A DNA stretch of 64,000 nt from the NCBI RefSeq assembly GCF_005405925.1, contig NZ_BJHV01000001.1:5208001-5272000 (forward strand). Direction: 5' to 3'. Position 1 is the first letter of the stretch. Each line of letters starts with the position of its first letter. Source of the DNA: Streptomyces antimycoticus (GTDB taxonomy: Bacteria > Actinomycetota > Actinomycetes > Streptomycetales > Streptomycetaceae). The notes beneath the pieces were generated by a model, which saw only the letters and a list, made by a program, of their open reading frames with translations, ran no database searches and was not told where the DNA came from. Of the stretch, positions 61,646-64,000 are shown piece by piece. The translations under genes and the position numbers were made by a program.

Positions 61646-62095
61646 ATGCCCCTGCTGCACCGTCTCGTCGTCACCGCCGCTCTGACGACCGCCGCCACGG
61701 CGGGCGCGCTGGCCCCCGCCGGGGCCACGCCGCTGCCGCTGCCCCTGCCGCTCGACGGGGAGAGCGCCGACCGGCTCGTGATCACCGCCAGCCAGAACGG
61801 TGAGCCCGACGACGCCTCGACCTTTGTGCTGAGCTGCCACCCGACCGGGGGTACGCACCCCCGGGCCCGGGCCGCGTGTGCGCAGCTGGACTCGCAGACC
61901 GTGTGGGGCCGGGATCCGTTCGCGCCGGTGTCGCCCGATGCGATGTGCACCGGGCAGTACGGCGGGCCGGCCACGGCTCGGGTGACGGGTCACTGGGCGG
62001 GGCGTCCCGTCAACGCCTGGTTCGACCGCACCAACGGGTGTGAAATCGCCCGATGGAATCGGTTCTCCGTCGTTTTGCGCACGCCTGGGAGCTGA
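61646..62095 (+). CDS. Subtilisin inhibitor-like (SSI family) secreted protein
   Basis: A 149-aa exported protease inhibitor. Signal peptide (residues about 1-28) ends ALAPAGATP. The SSI core follows: TFVLSCHPTGGTHPRARAACAQL, DAMCTGQYGGPATARVTGHWAGRPVNAWFDRTNGCEIARWN, with four Cys forming the family's two disulfides. The reactive loop is C-T-G-Q-Y, so the P1 position (Met in classic SSI) is Gly, which is unusual. ATG 61646 with CAGGAG. Streptomyces SSI proteins inhibit secreted serine proteases during development. Confidence 0.93.
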   Translation: MPLLHRLVVTAALTTAATAGALAPAGATPLPLPLPLDGESADRLVITASQNGEPDDASTFVLSCHPTGGTHPRARAACAQLDSQTVWGRDPFAPVSPDAMCTGQYGGPATARVTGHWAGRPVNAWFDRTNGCEIARWNRFSVVLRTPGS

Positions 62096-62308
62096 CCTGG
62101 GGATTGGGGCGGGAGTGAGAAGAGGAGAGCACGGAGAGGTTTGTCCGGGCGTGCGTCGAGACGCGTACGTCGTGCTGCGACCTCCCTCTCATCCACCGTC
62201 ACGTCCGGCTTCGGTGGCCGTAGACTCCCCTAGAGACACTCCGCAGACGGGACGGCAGAATGACCGCGAGTGTCAGCAAGATGCAGTAGTCAGGGAGGAA
62301 GCGTCGTC

Positions 62309-64000
62309 GTGAGCAGCAGGCCATCCCGAGGCGCTGCTCGCCTCGCAGCGATACTCGACGCCCTCCCGGACGCGCTGTTGCTCGTCAACTGCAACGGCAC
62401 GATCGTCAACGCCAACCACATCGCGCTGGAGTCCTTCGAGGCTCCGGGCACCGCCCTGGTCGGCCGTGGTCTGCTCGACGTTCTCCCCTCCTTCGATCCC
62501 AATCGCATTCCCGGGTCGATGCGGCGCCCCGAGTCGGCGCAGCGGGACGGCATCAAGCCGACCCGGATGATGGCCCGGCGCACCGACGGGGCGCAGATTC
62601 CCGTCGAGGTGACCAGCGCGAATCTGGAGGACGGGCGGACTCCTTACGCCGATCAGTACAGCTACACCGGCGATGAGCTGCTGATGCTCATCGTGCGCGA
62701 CCTGACCGGGACGCTCGACACCGAGGCCGAACTCGCCCGTCAGCAGCGCCAGACCGAGATGATCCTGCGCGCGGCGGCGGAGGGCGTGGTCGGCGTGGAC
62801 ACCGAGGGCAAGGTGGTCCTCGTCAACCCGGCCGCCGCGCAGATCCTCGGCTACCGGGCCAGCGACATGGGCGGTCAGGAGCTTCACTCTCTTGTACACC
62901 ACTCGCGCCCGGACGGTTCCCCGTTCCCGTACGAGGAATCACCCCTCGCCGACTCCCTGCGCTCCGGCCGCAAGCACCGGGTGCGCGGCCAGGTGCTGTG
63001 GGCGAAGGACGGAAGCGAGGTGCCGGTCGATCTGACCACCGCGCCCGTCCGCGACGGCGAGCAACTCGTGGGCGCGGTGATGACCTTCACCGACCGGCGT
63101 GCCGAGAGGGACATGGCGGCCCAGCACGCCGAGGAGGTGGAGAGCCTCACGACCCAGCACACGGAGGAGGTCGAGAGGCTCACCACCGAGCACACGGAGA
63201 AGGTGGAGAGCCTCACCACCCAGCACGCCGAGGAGCTGGAGAACCTCACCGCGCAGCATACGAAGACCGTGGAGGAGCTGCGGACGCAGCTCGCCGAGGA
63301 GCGCGCGCGGTACACGGCACAGCTGGAGTCCGTCACCGCCCGGAACAGCCAGCTGCTCGCCGTGCTGGACCAGTCGCTGCGCGGACCGCTGCTGCAGCTG
63401 CGCGGCGAACTCGGTGTGCTCGCCGACGACCCGGCCGGGCAGCTGTGGCCCGAGGCCAACCAGATCCTGCACCACCTCGCCGCCGGCTACACCCGGATGA
63501 CCACGCTCGTCGACAACGTCCTGAGCTATCAGCGGCTCGACGCGCACAGCGAGGAGCTGGCCCGCCGTACGGTCTCGATGGACGAGGTCGTATCGGCCAG
63601 TGTGGAGGGCGCGGTCGAGCTGATCGGCCCGGGCCGCGCGCAGTTCGCCGTGCACGCGCCGCCGATCGACGCCGAGGTGGACCCGGAGCGGCTCGCCCAG
63701 GCGCTCGCCCATTTGATCGCGGACGTGGCCGGGGTCGACTCCACCGGCAACACCGCGGCGGGCAGCGCGGCGAGCGACTCGACGATCGTGGTCGCGGCGG
63801 CGCAGCGCGGCGATGTCGTGCGGATCGAGGTCCGCGGACCGTACGCGGGCGGCGACCCGGTGCACGAGCCGATCGTGCGCGGGATCGTGCGCCGGCACGG
63901 GGGCGTGCTCCAGACCCATGAGATGCCGGGCATGGGCGGTCACGCCTACGTCCTGGAGGTGCCGATCTCGGCGGCGGCCGCGGCCGAGCAGGAGCGCGCG
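62309..64000 (+). CDS. PAS-domain sensor histidine kinase (hybrid), C-terminus beyond window
   Basis: 564 codons are present, running off the right edge. Two PAS domains (residues about 10-125, ILDALPDALLLVNCNGTIVNANHIALESF; about 150-265, ILRAAAEGVVGVDTEGKVVLVNPAAAQILGY) are followed by five 11-residue repeats (273-327, HTEEVERLTTE pattern) forming a coiled coil, and a dimerisation/kinase-like region (LLAVLDQSLRGPLLQLRGELGVLA, where the phospho-acceptor His of the usual SHELRTPL box is replaced). A degenerate ATPase domain follows (GGDPVHEPIVRGIVRRHGGVLQ). No membrane helix is seen. GTG 62309 with GGAGG upstream. It may be a hybrid kinase with a receiver downstream. Confidence 0.88.
   Translation, partial: MSSRPSRGAARLAAILDALPDALLLVNCNGTIVNANHIALESFEAPGTALVGRGLLDVLPSFDPNRIPGSMRRPESAQRDGIKPTRMMARRTDGAQIPVEVTSANLEDGRTPYADQYSYTGDELLMLIVRDLTGTLDTEAELARQQRQTEMILRAAAEGVVGVDTEGKVVLVNPAAAQILGYRASDMGGQELHSLVHHSRPDGSPFPYEESPLADSLRSGRKHRVRGQVLWAKDGSEVPVDLTTAPVRDGEQLVGAVMTFTDRRAERDMAAQHAEEVESLTTQHTEEVERLTTEHTEKVESLTTQHAEELENLTAQHTKTVEELRTQLAEERARYTAQLESVTARNSQLLAVLDQSLRGPLLQLRGELGVLADDPAGQLWPEANQILHHLAAGYTRMTTLVDNVLSYQRLDAHSEELARRTVSMDEVVSASVEGAVELIGPGRAQFAVHAPPIDAEVDPERLAQALAHLIADVAGVDSTGNTAAGSAASDSTIVVAAAQRGDVVRIEVRGPYAGGDPVHEPIVRGIVRRHGGVLQTHEMPGMGGHAYVLEVPISAAAAAEQERA

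Overview
The window is chromosomal DNA from a high-GC actinomycete, almost certainly a Streptomyces. The evidence is the GC content (about 70% or more outside one island), frequent GTG starts, a bifunctional geosmin synthase, tandem sporulation-type sigma factors of the SigF/SigN kind, a subtilisin-inhibitor (SSI) protein and an integrated conjugative element (AICE) of the pSAM2 class. All calls were made by reading the sequence; no database search was run.

Layout. 1-6.5 kb (minus strand): FAD-dependent amino-acid oxidoreductase (cut by the left edge), amidase, geosmin synthase, membrane acyltransferase. 6.7-13.3 kb: TerB-like protein, a BlaI repressor/M56 membrane protease pair with a clear operator, a cytochrome P450, an SDR-DUF2867 protein, a small conserved protein and a LytR_C protein. 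13.3-23 kb: conserved core with upp, a 55-aa basic protein, the TadA partner and tadA, tRNA-Ser(CGA), a Pro/Gln-rich membrane protein, a universal stress protein, pfkA, sigF, sigN and lipoproteins. 23-30 kb: two efflux modules (MarR + MFS + YceI; MFS + TetR). 30-37 kb: one minus-strand operon in which a response regulator, sensor kinase, GT2-GtrA glycosyltransferase and ArnT-like GT39 glycosyltransferase are joined by stop/start overlaps. 37-46 kb: F420-type oxidoreductase, amidohydrolase, lipoproteins, initiator tRNA, TetR + FAD monooxygenase, XRE + methionine aminopeptidase, haloacid dehalogenase and a two-repeat lipoprotein.

46.2-60.8 kb is an accretion site at tRNA-Arg(ACG). A complete AICE of about 11.9 kb lies between direct repeats (48801-48889 and 60695-60782). 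It has the standard int, xis, rep, DUF2637, FtsK-type tra, SCO3933-like and GntR-regulator backbone. Its cargo is a low-GC TIGR02391-like protein, a TPR regulator coupled to a RibD-like protein, and a divergent ATPase + DUF7848-like pair. To its left are decayed copies of the same attachment sequence, arm-like repeats and gene remnants, which point to an older element lost from the same tRNA. The right end holds tRNA-Arg, tRNA-Ser(GCT), an SSI inhibitor and a PAS sensor kinase that runs off the edge.

Five single-base losses break four otherwise intact minus-strand genes (pfkA, the Pro/Gln-rich protein, GT2-GtrA twice, a small membrane protein). Each is repaired by restoring one G/C base, so base-calling error should be excluded before these are treated as pseudogenes.
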